64,000 nucleotides of DNA, taken from G965214625 sp965214625 (lineage in GTDB: Bacteria; Pseudomonadota; Gammaproteobacteria; Arenicellales; Poriferihabitantaceae). The translations under genes and the position numbers were made by a program. Where the stretch lies: positions 1,922,001 through 1,986,000 of the forward strand of contig OZ243962.1 of NCBI GenBank assembly GCA_965214625.1. Reading direction: 5' to 3'. Below the pieces are notes generated by a model. That model saw only the letters and a program-made list of their open reading frames with translations, had not been told where the DNA came from and made no database searches. Below are positions 53,792-62,107 of this stretch, piece after piece (within the stretch, counting starts at the first letter, position 1; each line of letters starts with the position of its first letter).

Positions 53792-55132
53792 TCACTGCAG
53801 TTGCCTTGCCAGGTCGGCGTGCTGTGCCTTGAGTTGGGCAAGATCGACATGGGGTCTTTCCCCGTCAAGGACTTTCCATTGTCCCGAGATCATCACCGCA
53901 TCGACTTTTTGAGCGCCACACAGGACCAGTGCCGCAAGCGCATCGCCCGCCCCTGAAAAGCGCAGTTCATCCAATTTGAAAAGGGCCAGATCGGCCATCA
54001 GCCCCGGTTTGATTTCACCAATATCCTGACGTCCGAGACAGGCGGCGGAACCCCGGGTCGCCCATCGCAATGCCTCTTCATGGGTAATCAGGGGGGCACC
54101 GTAATGCAGTCGTTGCAACAGCAATGCCTGACGGACTTCCTGGATCATGTTCGAACAGTCATTCGAGGCCGAGCCGTCGACGCCAAGCCCGACCGGGCAG
54201 CCCGCGGATTCCAGCGCCCGGACCGGACAGTGTCCGGATCCGAGCAGCATGTTGGAACTCGGACAATGGGCAATGCCTGTTCGGGCTTGTCCCAGCCGCA
54301 CAATCTCTTCGGGATTGAAGAATATGCCATGTGCCAGCCACACATCGTTGCCCAACCAGTTCACCCGCTCAAGATAATCGACCGGCCGACAGTCAAACCG
54401 ATCCATGCAGTATTGAATTTCATCGCGGGTCTCCGCGAGGTGAGTATGCAGTCGGACGCCATGCCGTCGGGCCAGTGCGGCACTGTCAGCCATCAGCGAT
54501 TCGCTGACACTGAACGGGGAACACGGGGCGATCGCGATTTGAAGCATGCTGCCCTCCGCCGGATCGTGATAACGCCTGACGACCCGTTCACAGTCGACCA
54601 GAATGTCTTCTTCGGACTGCACGACAGTCTGTGGCGGGAGCCCGCCTTGCTCTTCTCCCAGGCTCATCGACCCCCGGGTAACGGTGGATCGGATACCCAC
54701 TTTTCGAAGTGCCTCGACTTGAATATCCAGGGCATCAGGGAGGGTTGCGGGATAAAGATAGTGATGATCGGCACTGGTGGTGCAGCCGGATAAAAGCAGT
54801 TCATTGGCAGCCAGCTGCGTGGAGACATCGATCATCTTGTCGGTCAATCCCGACCACAGGGGATACAGGCTTTTCAACCACGGGAACAAGGCCTTGTTGA
54901 GCGCCACGGGGACCGCCCTTGTCAGTGTCTGATAGTAGTGGTGATGGGTATTGATCAGGCCGGGAAGCACCACATGCTCCGAGGCATGGAACACGGCATC
55001 AACCGTACCTGCAGGCACTCCGCCTGCCGGGACAAAGCATTCAAAGCGATCCTGGTTAGTCACGATGCCACCACCCGCATCGATACCCTTGTCAACCAGC
55101 ATCGCCAGCGGGTTTTTGATCCATGTACGCAT
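53792..55132 (-). CDS. 8-oxoguanine deaminase-like amidohydrolase
   Basis: 446-residue metal-dependent amidohydrolase (AtzB/guanine deaminase relatives). Metal ligands: LPGLINTHHHYYQTLTRA (HxH), LHTHLAETRDE, WLAHGIFF and VGLGVDGSASND (final Asp). The segment LTRAVPVALNKALFPWLKSLYPLW is characteristic of the proteins described as 8-oxoguanine deaminase, which turn 8-oxoguanine into urate. Here the neighbouring genes handle xanthine and urate, in agreement. Ordinary guanine deaminase or another deaminase remains possible. It is divergent from the ABC importer and shares its control region, which has a RutR-like box. Confidence 0.82.
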   Translation of the reverse strand: MRTWIKNPLAMLVDKGIDAGGGIVTNQDRFECFVPAGGVPAGTVDAVFHASEHVVLPGLINTHHHYYQTLTRAVPVALNKALFPWLKSLYPLWSGLTDKMIDVSTQLAANELLLSGCTTSADHHYLYPATLPDALDIQVEALRKVGIRSTVTRGSMSLGEEQGGLPPQTVVQSEEDILVDCERVVRRYHDPAEGSMLQIAIAPCSPFSVSESLMADSAALARRHGVRLHTHLAETRDEIQYCMDRFDCRPVDYLERVNWLGNDVWLAHGIFFNPEEIVRLGQARTGIAHCPSSNMLLGSGHCPVRALESAGCPVGLGVDGSASNDCSNMIQEVRQALLLQRLHYGAPLITHEEALRWATRGSAACLGRQDIGEIKPGLMADLALFKLDELRFSGAGDALAALVLCGAQKVDAVMISGQWKVLDGERPHVDLAQLKAQHADLARQLQ

Positions 55133-55251
55133 GTAATTGTGTTGGGGGGTGACAGGCCCGTCCTTTATTTTGGTTCAGGGTCCCACAGCACCCCATTTTT
55201 TTCGCCAAACATTTGAAATAGGATGTCATTATAGCCTAAAATGGCCAATAT

Positions 55252-55267
55252 TTGACTATTTGGTCAA
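55252..55267. promoter_or_regulatory. RutR-like operator between deaminase and ABC importer genes
   Basis: TTGACTATTTGGTCAA differs from the RutR consensus (TTGACCA-N2-TGGTCAA) at one of 14 defined positions. It is 64 bases before the ABC ATPase start and 120 bases from the divergent deaminase start. Bases 55253-55268 are identical to 50548-50563 upstream of xdhA. It probably controls one or both divergent genes; inferred. Confidence 0.7.
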
Positions 55268-55330
55268 CTTTCAGATAGACCGGGGTATACGGCGCTTTAC
55301 ATTAATTGTCGGTTCTCAAACGCGAACAAT

Positions 55331-56890
55331 ATGGATCACAATCAACCGGACACCTTGTTGAAACTGCAAGGGATGACCAAGACTTTCCCCGGTGTTGTCG
55401 CCAACAATCACGTCGACCTTGTTTTGCATAAAGGGCAGATTCATGCCTTGCTGGGAGAAAATGGAGCGGGGAAGTCGACCTTGGTCAAAATGATCTACGG
55501 TCTGCTGCAACCGGATGCCGGACAGATGGCGTGGCAGGGTACCGTGGTGGAAGTGGGTAATCCGGCGATCGCGCGCCGGCTGGGGATAGCGATGGTGTTT
55601 CAGCACTTTTCACTGTTTGATTCGTTGTCGGTGACGGAGAATATTGCGCTTGGCATCCTGTCCGAGCAGACCAAGGATCTGGCCACGCTGAAAGCCCGCA
55701 TTATCGAGGTATCACAACGCTATGGATTGCCTTTGGACCCGGACAGACATGTCTATACCCTGTCGGTCGGCGAGCGTCAGCGTATTGAGATTATTCGCTG
55801 TTTGCTGCAGGAACCGAAACTGCTGGTGATGGATGAACCCACTTCTGTGCTGACGCCACAGGAAGTCACCCGACTCTTTGAAACCCTGCGGCGGCTGGCC
55901 GATGAAGGGGTCGCGATTCTCTATATCAGCCATAAACTCGATGAGATCAAGGCTCTTTGCCATCGGGCGACCATTCTGCGCGAAGGAAGCGTGGTCGATT
56001 GTGTCCAGGTAAAAGACGAGAGCACGCACTCGCTCGCGGCAAAAATGATGGGACGACAGTTGGAGATGGCACCGGACCGGACACAACGGGAATCCGACCG
56101 GATCCGTCTGGATATCGAACATCTGAGCATCAAGGCCAACGATGAGTTCGGCATTTCCCTCAAGGATATCTGCCTTCAGGTCGCCAGCGGGGAAATTGTC
56201 GGTATTGCAGGCGTCGCCGGCAATGGCCAGGATGAATTGCTCAAGGCACTCAATGGCGAGTCATTGGCGATGACGCCAGACTGCATCAAAATCGATGAAA
56301 CGCCGTGCGCCCACGGCAAGCCCAACCAGCGACGTGCTCTGGGACTCGCCTCGATTCCCGAAGAACGACTGGGTCACGGTGCCGTGCCACAAATGAGTCT
56401 GATTGAAAACTGCTTGTTGACGGCTTTTCAACGACTGGGTTTCGTTCACAGGGGGGTGATCGACCGGAGACGCTGTGGACAGTATTGTGATGCGGTCATC
56501 GAGGCATTTGACGTCAAGGCAAACGGGGCCGAATCGGCCGCTACCAGTCTGTCGGGCGGCAATCTCCAGAAATTTATCGTGGGGCGCGAGATTCTCCAAA
56601 AGCCGGGTGTACTGGTGGTGTCCCAACCGACTTGGGGAGTCGATGCCGGTGCGGCGCAGGCCATTCACAAGGCGCTCAGGTCACTGGCGGATAATGGGAC
56701 CGCGATTCTGGTCATTTCCCAGGATCTCGACGAACTGATGCGCCTGAGTGATCGCATTGCCGCGATCTGTGCCGGATCCCTGTCTCCGGTTTTTCCGACA
56801 TCGGCAGTGACCATCGAGACCATTGGACTGATGATGGCGGGCGTGGTGGATCACGGTGTCAGTACAGACCGTTCGGTGGCCTGGCAATGA
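55331..56890 (+). CDS. ABC importer ATPase, nucleoside type (two ABC domains)
   Basis: 519 residues with two nucleotide-binding domains. Domain 1 has a full Walker A (LLGENGAGKSTLVKM, about residue 40), signature LSVGERQRIEI and Walker B LLVMDEPTSVL. Domain 2 has a degenerate Walker A (GVAGNGQDELL, about 294), signature LSGGNLQKFIVGREI (about 406) and VLVVSQPTWGVD in place of Walker B. This asymmetric layout is that of YufO/NupO/RnsB nucleoside importers and sugar ABC ATPases. The Glu in domain 2 Walker B is replaced by Gln. It overlaps permease 1 by four bases. With a BMP-type binding protein it should import purine nucleosides or bases. Confidence 0.92.
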   Translation: MDHNQPDTLLKLQGMTKTFPGVVANNHVDLVLHKGQIHALLGENGAGKSTLVKMIYGLLQPDAGQMAWQGTVVEVGNPAIARRLGIAMVFQHFSLFDSLSVTENIALGILSEQTKDLATLKARIIEVSQRYGLPLDPDRHVYTLSVGERQRIEIIRCLLQEPKLLVMDEPTSVLTPQEVTRLFETLRRLADEGVAILYISHKLDEIKALCHRATILREGSVVDCVQVKDESTHSLAAKMMGRQLEMAPDRTQRESDRIRLDIEHLSIKANDEFGISLKDICLQVASGEIVGIAGVAGNGQDELLKALNGESLAMTPDCIKIDETPCAHGKPNQRRALGLASIPEERLGHGAVPQMSLIENCLLTAFQRLGFVHRGVIDRRRCGQYCDAVIEAFDVKANGAESAATSLSGGNLQKFIVGREILQKPGVLVVSQPTWGVDAGAAQAIHKALRSLADNGTAILVISQDLDELMRLSDRIAAICAGSLSPVFPTSAVTIETIGLMMAGVVDHGVSTDRSVAWQ

Positions 56891-57963
56891 TCCGCCTGAT
56901 CATGCGGCCGGAGCAGTCCAGGACGATGGTCTATCTGTCCCCGGTGATTGCGTTGCTGCTGACCCTGTTGTCCGGCATTGTACTGTTCTGGTTCATGGAT
57001 GTCTCTCCAGCCAAGGCGCTTTATGCGATTTTCATCCACCCGTTGACGTCGCTCTACGGATGGGCCGAGTTAGGGGTGAAAGCGACGCCATTGGTTTTGA
57101 TCGGCATTGCGCTGTCCATCGGTTTTCGGGCGGGCGTCTGGAATATTGGCGCAGAGGGCCAATTGACACTGGGCGCGATTTGTGGCGGTGGGATCGCGTT
57201 GTGGCTTCATGATGTGGATGCCTGGTTCGTGCTTCCCGTGATGATTGTCTGTGGCGCACTGGGCGGGATGGCTTGGGCAGGGATCCCGGCCTTTTTGCGC
57301 ACCCGCTTTAATGCCAACGAGATATTGACCAGCTTGATGCTGACCTATGTGGCGACATTGTTGCTCAGCCTGCTGGTGCATGGGCCGTGGCGAGACCCTG
57401 ATGGGTTTAATTTTCCCGAATCGAGAATTTTCAGTGATGCCGCGACACTGCCGATCATTCTGCAGGGAACCCGACTGCATATTGGATGGTTGTTTGCCCT
57501 GGCATCGGTTGTCGTCGCCTGGCTGGTGATGGCAAAAACCCTGATTGGATTCCAGGTCAAGGTCATGGGCCAGGCACCGGCAGCAGGCAAGCATGCCGGG
57601 TTCAGCAACCACAGGATCATCTGGTTTGTCTTGTTGCTCAGCGGTGTTTGTGCCGGTCTTGCCGGGTTGATCGAAGTCGCTGGACCCATCGGACAACTGT
57701 TGCCGAGCATTTCACCGGGCTATGGATTCACGGCGATTATCGTTGCTTTCGTCGGACGGCTTCATCCCGTGGGGGTGCTGTGTGCCGGATTGTTGCTGGC
57801 GCTTTCCTATCTGGGCGGTGAGAGTGCCCAGATTACGATGAATCTGCCACTGGCCGTGACCGGTGTATTCCAGGGTCTGCTGTTGTTTTTCCTTCTGGCC
57901 AGTGATGTATTGATCAGCTATCGTCCCCACATCGGGATCAATCCGTCGGGAGTGAAGGCCTGA
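56887..57963 (+). CDS. ABC importer permease 1, nucleoside type
   Basis: 358 residues with about nine or ten hydrophobic segments. Family marks are FIHPLTSLYGWAELGVKATPLVLIGIALSIGFRAGVWNIGAEGQL (the conserved NIGAEGQ coupling region) and FNANEILTSLMLTYVATLLL. Corresponds to YufP/NupP-like permeases. It overlaps the ATPase gene by four bases and the second permease gene by one, so the three are translated as a unit. Confidence 0.92.
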   Translation: MIRLIMRPEQSRTMVYLSPVIALLLTLLSGIVLFWFMDVSPAKALYAIFIHPLTSLYGWAELGVKATPLVLIGIALSIGFRAGVWNIGAEGQLTLGAICGGGIALWLHDVDAWFVLPVMIVCGALGGMAWAGIPAFLRTRFNANEILTSLMLTYVATLLLSLLVHGPWRDPDGFNFPESRIFSDAATLPIILQGTRLHIGWLFALASVVVAWLVMAKTLIGFQVKVMGQAPAAGKHAGFSNHRIIWFVLLLSGVCAGLAGLIEVAGPIGQLLPSISPGYGFTAIIVAFVGRLHPVGVLCAGLLLALSYLGGESAQITMNLPLAVTGVFQGLLLFFLLASDVLISYRPHIGINPSGVKA

Positions 57964-58883
57964 TGGATGTGCTGATACCCGCTGTCTTGACCATTATTAC
58001 CGCCGCGACGCCACTGCTGTATGCGGCGATCGGTGAGATGGTCACCGAAAAGTCGGGTGTCTTGAATCTGGGTGTCGAGGGAATGATCCTGCTCGGCGCC
58101 GTGTGTGCCTTTGCGACCGTGCATTTTACCGGCAGTGCCACGGTGGCCGTATTGGCCGGACTGGCAGCGGGTATGGGGCTGTCACTGATTTTTGCCCTGT
58201 TGACATTGGGGTTTCAGGCAAGTCAGGTTGCAAGCGGTTTGGCCTTGACCATCTTTGGTATCGGGCTCAGTGCGCTGCTCGGACAGCATCTGGTCGGCAT
58301 TGCCTATGAGGGACTTCCCCCCCTTTCGATACCGATTCTTAGCGATATTCCACTGCTTGGTCCATTATTGTTCAGTCACGACATACTGGTTTATGGTTCC
58401 TTTGTCGTGGTGGCATCGGTTGCCTGGTTCTTGAAACGGTCTCGTGCCGGTCTTGTTTTGCGTGCGGTGGGGGATTCGCACGATGCGGCGCATGCAATCG
58501 GATATCCGGTGCTGAAGATTCGTTTGATGGCCATCTTGTTCGGAGGGGCGATGGCCGGAGTGGCAGGAGCCTACCTGTCGTTGGCCTATTCGCCACTTTG
58601 GATTGAGAACATGAGTGCCGGAAGAGGGTGGATTGCCCTGGCGTTGGTCGTGTTTGCCACGTGGAGAACCTGGCGTGTTCTGGTGGGGGCCTATCTGTTT
58701 GGCGGGATCACCATCTTGCAGTTGCATGCCCAGGCGTTGGGGGTCGGCGTACCGTCACAGGTGATGTCCATGCTGCCCTATCTGGCCACGGTGCTGGTGC
58801 TGGTGCTCATTTCACAGGATCAAAACAAGATCAAGTTGAATGCCCCGGCCTGTATCGGCAAACCATTTCATCCAACTGCCTGA
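57963..58883 (+). CDS. ABC importer permease 2, nucleoside type
   Basis: 306 residues, YufQ/NupQ-like. Contains GEMVTEKSGVLNLGVEGMILLGAVCAF (the NLGVEGM counterpart of NIGAEGQ), LLGQHLVG, LVLRAVGDSHDAAHAIGYPV and GGAMAGVAGAYLSLAYSPLW. Starts on the last base of the permease 1 stop codon. It is the second half of the membrane channel. The binding protein gene begins about 50 bases later. Confidence 0.92.
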   Translation: MDVLIPAVLTIITAATPLLYAAIGEMVTEKSGVLNLGVEGMILLGAVCAFATVHFTGSATVAVLAGLAAGMGLSLIFALLTLGFQASQVASGLALTIFGIGLSALLGQHLVGIAYEGLPPLSIPILSDIPLLGPLLFSHDILVYGSFVVVASVAWFLKRSRAGLVLRAVGDSHDAAHAIGYPVLKIRLMAILFGGAMAGVAGAYLSLAYSPLWIENMSAGRGWIALALVVFATWRTWRVLVGAYLFGGITILQLHAQALGVGVPSQVMSMLPYLATVLVLVLISQDQNKIKLNAPACIGKPFHPTA

Positions 58884-58932
58884 CAGTTTGATAAAATACG
58901 ATGTGTTATAGATGATTAATTTTGGAGTAAAG

Positions 58933-60018
58933 ATGATGATGAAAAGAAGACAATTGGTGAAACAATTTGCTGCGACGATGCTTGCAGCCAGTGTGGTTTT
59001 CGGTGTCGGTGTTGCACAGGCTGAGGACATGAAAGTCGGGTTTGTCTATGTGGGACCGATCGGCGACCATGGCTGGACCTACCGGCATGATATCGGAAGA
59101 CTGGCGGTGGAAAACGAATTGGGAGTGGAAACCACCTATGTTGAAAATGTGGCCGAAGGGGCGGACTCGGAACGTGTCATCCGGACACTGGCGAACGATG
59201 GAAGCAAGGTGATTTTCACGACCTCGTTTGGCTATATGAATCCGACGGTCAAAGTGGCCAAACAATTTCCTGATGTGAAGTTTGAGCATGCGACCGGCTA
59301 CAAGCGGGCTGATAATGTCAGTACCTATTCAGGGCGTTTTTATGAAGGTCGTACGGTACTGGGAACGATTGCCGGTCATATGAGCAAAACCGGCGTGGTC
59401 GGATACATTGCCTCGTTCCCGATCCCCGAGGTGGTCAGGGGGATCAATGCGTTCATGCTTGCCATGCGCAAGGTCAACCCGGACGCAACGATCAAGGTGG
59501 TATGGGTCAACTCTTGGTACGACCCGGGCAAGGAAAGTGATGCGGCAAAAGCGCTGATCGATCAGGGAGCCGATGTGATTACCCAGCACACCGATTCCCC
59601 GGCACCGGTTCAGGTCGCGGAGCAAAGAGGGGTGTATGCCTTTGGCCAGGCATCGGACATGAAGGAATTTGCCCCTCGTGCACAGTTGACTTCGATTATT
59701 GACAACTGGGATCACTACTACGTGGCACGGGTCAAGGCCGCGATGGAGGGCACCTGGGAATCCATCGATACCTGGGATGGACTGAAACCGGGCATGGTGG
59801 AGATGGCGCCTTATGGCGAGGCGGTGCCTGCCGATGTGCGCGCAGCCGCCGATGCGGTGCAAGCGGCCATTATCGATGGATCATTGCATCCCTTTGCAGG
59901 ACCGATCAGAAATCAGGCCGGTGAGTTGGTGGTCAAGGAGGGAGAAACACTGAGTGATGGGGACTTGCTGGGGATGGATTGGTACGTCGAAGGGGTTCAG
60001 GGCAACCTGTCCAACTAG
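58933..60018 (+). CDS. BMP-family (PnrA/Med-type) substrate-binding protein
   Basis: 361 residues from ATG 58933, which follows GGAG at 58924-58927; the upstream ATG 58912 has no such site. The signal peptide has a KRRQLVKQF head, a hydrophobic stretch LAASVVFGVGV and cleavage after AQA; there is no lipobox Cys, so it is free in the periplasm. Mature protein: VGFVYVGPIGDHGWTYRHDIG, with the aromatic ligand-stacking Trp and Tyr common in the family, TTSFGYMNPTVKVA, VGYIASFPIPEVVRGINAF, VWVNSWYDPGKE and ITQHTDSPAP. This BMP subgroup is found with purine-catabolic genes; the ligand is probably a purine base or nucleoside. Confidence 0.92.
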   Translation: MMMKRRQLVKQFAATMLAASVVFGVGVAQAEDMKVGFVYVGPIGDHGWTYRHDIGRLAVENELGVETTYVENVAEGADSERVIRTLANDGSKVIFTTSFGYMNPTVKVAKQFPDVKFEHATGYKRADNVSTYSGRFYEGRTVLGTIAGHMSKTGVVGYIASFPIPEVVRGINAFMLAMRKVNPDATIKVVWVNSWYDPGKESDAAKALIDQGADVITQHTDSPAPVQVAEQRGVYAFGQASDMKEFAPRAQLTSIIDNWDHYYVARVKAAMEGTWESIDTWDGLKPGMVEMAPYGEAVPADVRAAADAVQAAIIDGSLHPFAGPIRNQAGELVVKEGETLSDGDLLGMDWYVEGVQGNLSN

Positions 60019-60032
60019 CACCGGCCGGTGGT

Positions 60033-60065
60033 GAGCAAGGCCCTTTCGCTGTGCGGGGCCTGCTC
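60033..60065 (+). terminator. Hairpin after the ABC importer operon
   Basis: GAGCAAGGCCC (60033-60043) pairs with GGGCCTGCTC (60056-60065), with one bulged A. A short T-containing stretch (TTCATTT) follows. Likely a terminator or RNA-stabilising end of the importer transcript. Confidence 0.5.
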
Positions 60066-60280
60066 TTCATTTGCCTGATGTGCCTGAACGGGTTCCCCTT
60101 GTGACCGGGTCAAGACAGGGCGGGTGATCGCCGCTGTCTGCGGTCGGTTTCAAAAAACAGCATCACGGGCGAGGGTGGTGCTTCCTGCGACGGAAAAGTC
60201 AGCCTTGCTGGAAGGGTAAGATCAAAACGGTTCAATGCGATCAATTGATCCGCTGATTGACAAGTTAAGTAAAGCTGTTG

Positions 60281-60922
60281 ATGAGGGCGAGAAAAATCAG
60301 TGCTATTGGAAACCGCAATCGCAAACGTATACTCCGTGCGGCGGAAAAGGAGTTCGAACAGTATGGCTTTGGGGGCGCACGGATGCAGCGCATTGCCGAT
60401 TTCGCGGGCATGCCCAAGGCCAATGTGCACTATTATTTTTCCGGGAAACTGGCGCTGTATAATGCCGTGCTGGAACGGATTGTTGATTTATGGGACCAGG
60501 CGTTTGAGACGCTGGATACGGATGACGATCCGGCATCGGTGCTCCGGGATTTCGTACGGAAAAAAGTCGAATTCACCCGTCTTTATCCCCGCGCAACCCG
60601 TATTTTTGCCAGTGAGATCCTACACGGCAGGCCGTATCTCAGCGACCAGTTGAACGACCGGATGACACGATGGACTCGTGAGCGGGCGGCAGTGATCAGG
60701 CAATGGGTCGACGACGGAAAAATTGCGGTGGTAGACCCCTTCCATCTTATTTTCCTGATCTGGTCGAGCACCCAGCATTTCGCGCTGTCAGAAGCGCAGA
60801 TTGCCTCCGTCTATGAAAAGCGCGGGTTGACAAAAAAGGACTATCTTGACCAGTCTGTCTCGCTCACCACCATGGTGATGCGGATTTGTGGACTGCCCGA
60901 AGACGCCAGCGAGGTTGATTAG
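60281..60922 (+). CDS. RutR-like TetR-family transcriptional regulator
   Basis: 213 residues from ATG 60281. N-terminal TetR helix-turn-helix: KRILRAAEKEFEQYGFGGARM then RIADFAGMPKANVHYYFSGK. The effector domain carries TRLYPRATRIFASEILHGRPYLSDQL and VDPFHLIFLIWSSTQHFAL, closely paralleling E. coli RutR (YPQASRLFCMEML; IDPQHLIFMIWASTQHYA). RutR responds to uracil and thymine in E. coli and binds TTGACCA-N2-TGGTCAA. Two such boxes lie in this cluster. Its stop overlaps the puuD start by one base, so regulator and catabolic genes are coupled. The inducer here may be a purine or breakdown product (inference). Confidence 0.9.
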   Translation: MRARKISAIGNRNRKRILRAAEKEFEQYGFGGARMQRIADFAGMPKANVHYYFSGKLALYNAVLERIVDLWDQAFETLDTDDDPASVLRDFVRKKVEFTRLYPRATRIFASEILHGRPYLSDQLNDRMTRWTRERAAVIRQWVDDGKIAVVDPFHLIFLIWSSTQHFALSEAQIASVYEKRGLTKKDYLDQSVSLTTMVMRICGLPEDASEVD

Positions 60923-62103
60923 TGGATGCCCATATCCAAGAGTGGCTGCATTTGCTGATTCGATGGATCCACATGATTGTCGGTATTGCCTGGATCGGTG
61001 CCTCGTTCTATTTTAACTGGCTGGAAAACCGGTTACAGCGTGAACCGCCTCAGGAACAGGATATCGAGGGGTTTTTGTGGGCGATTCATGGGGGCGGCAT
61101 CTATCAGCTGAAAAAGTTCAGACACGGACCCGATCCGTTACCCGCCCCGTTGCACTGGTTCAAATGGGAAGCCTATACCACCTGGCTCAGTGGGATGGCC
61201 TTGCTTGCGGTGGTCTATTACTTTAATGCGCAGCTGTATCTGATGGATGGTTCCGTGTCCAGTCTGACGCCTGCCAAGGCGATCGTGCTGGGACTTGTTG
61301 CGATCTTCGGTTCCTGGTTTGCCTACGATGGGATGTGCCGTTCTCCCCTAAGACACCACCCGGTCTTGCTCAGCCTGTCGCTGTTCGGCTATTTCGCCCT
61401 GTTGACCGTTTTGCTCAGCGGGGTGTTCAGTGGGAGGGCGGCCTATATTCATATCGGTGCGGCAATGGGTACCGTCATGGTGGGCAATGTGTTTTTCGTC
61501 ATCATTCCGGCGCAAAAGGCAATGGTCAGGGCCCTGCAGCGCCATCGACAGCCCGATCCGGCTTGCGGTGCGAACGGATTACTGAGATCAAGGCATAACA
61601 ATTATCTGACCCTGCCGGTCTTGTTCATGATGATCAGCAGCCACTTTCCCGGTACCTACGGACATCAATGGAACTGGTTGGTGTTGATCCTGTTATCGAT
61701 CATTGCGGTCGCGATCCGGCATTATTTCAATGTCCGACATCTTGTCAGGGGTTCGTGGTGGGTGATTCCGATGGCCCTTATCGGCATGATGGGTATCATG
61801 TGGCTGACGGCCCCGCATGCGCCACAAAGGAGCGATGGCGAACAGACCACCGCACAGATTGCACCGTTGGTACAACAACGCTGCGCGGGGTGTCATTCGA
61901 TGGTGCCGACCCAAGCCGGATTTGCAGCGCCCCCTCAAGGGATCACATTCGGACACGTCGGAGACATCGAGCGATACGCAGACCGCATTTATCAGGTGAC
62001 GGTCGTGACCCGAACCATGCCCCCCGGCAATCTGACCGCGATCACAGAAGAAGAACGTCAACGGATCTCGATGTGGTATGGCGGTCGAGTCGAAAAACAC
62101 TGA
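60922..62103 (+). CDS. puuD: Urate hydroxylase PuuD, membrane-bound, with C-terminal cytochrome c
   Basis: Oxidises urate to 5-hydroxyisourate. 393 residues beginning with GTG. About eight membrane helices: LLIRWIHMIVGIAWIGASFYFNWLEN at the start with conserved His residues, then LSGMALLAVVYYF, AIVLGLVAIFGSWFAYDGMC, LVLILLSIIAVAI and a final helix near residues 285-303. The C-terminal cytochrome c domain has CAGCH at residues 321-325 and a probable axial Met366 in RTMPPGN. In this family electrons go to the respiratory chain rather than to oxygen as peroxide. The gene is translationally coupled to the RutR-like regulator and followed by puuE. Confidence 0.93.
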   Translation: MDAHIQEWLHLLIRWIHMIVGIAWIGASFYFNWLENRLQREPPQEQDIEGFLWAIHGGGIYQLKKFRHGPDPLPAPLHWFKWEAYTTWLSGMALLAVVYYFNAQLYLMDGSVSSLTPAKAIVLGLVAIFGSWFAYDGMCRSPLRHHPVLLSLSLFGYFALLTVLLSGVFSGRAAYIHIGAAMGTVMVGNVFFVIIPAQKAMVRALQRHRQPDPACGANGLLRSRHNNYLTLPVLFMMISSHFPGTYGHQWNWLVLILLSIIAVAIRHYFNVRHLVRGSWWVIPMALIGMMGIMWLTAPHAPQRSDGEQTTAQIAPLVQQRCAGCHSMVPTQAGFAAPPQGITFGHVGDIERYADRIYQVTVVTRTMPPGNLTAITEEERQRISMWYGGRVEKH

Positions 62104-62107
62104 ACAG

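Noticed and set aside
53640..53912. 90-codon plus-strand frame before and within the deaminase gene end
   Set aside because: It is antisense to a well-supported gene over much of its length and has no motif.
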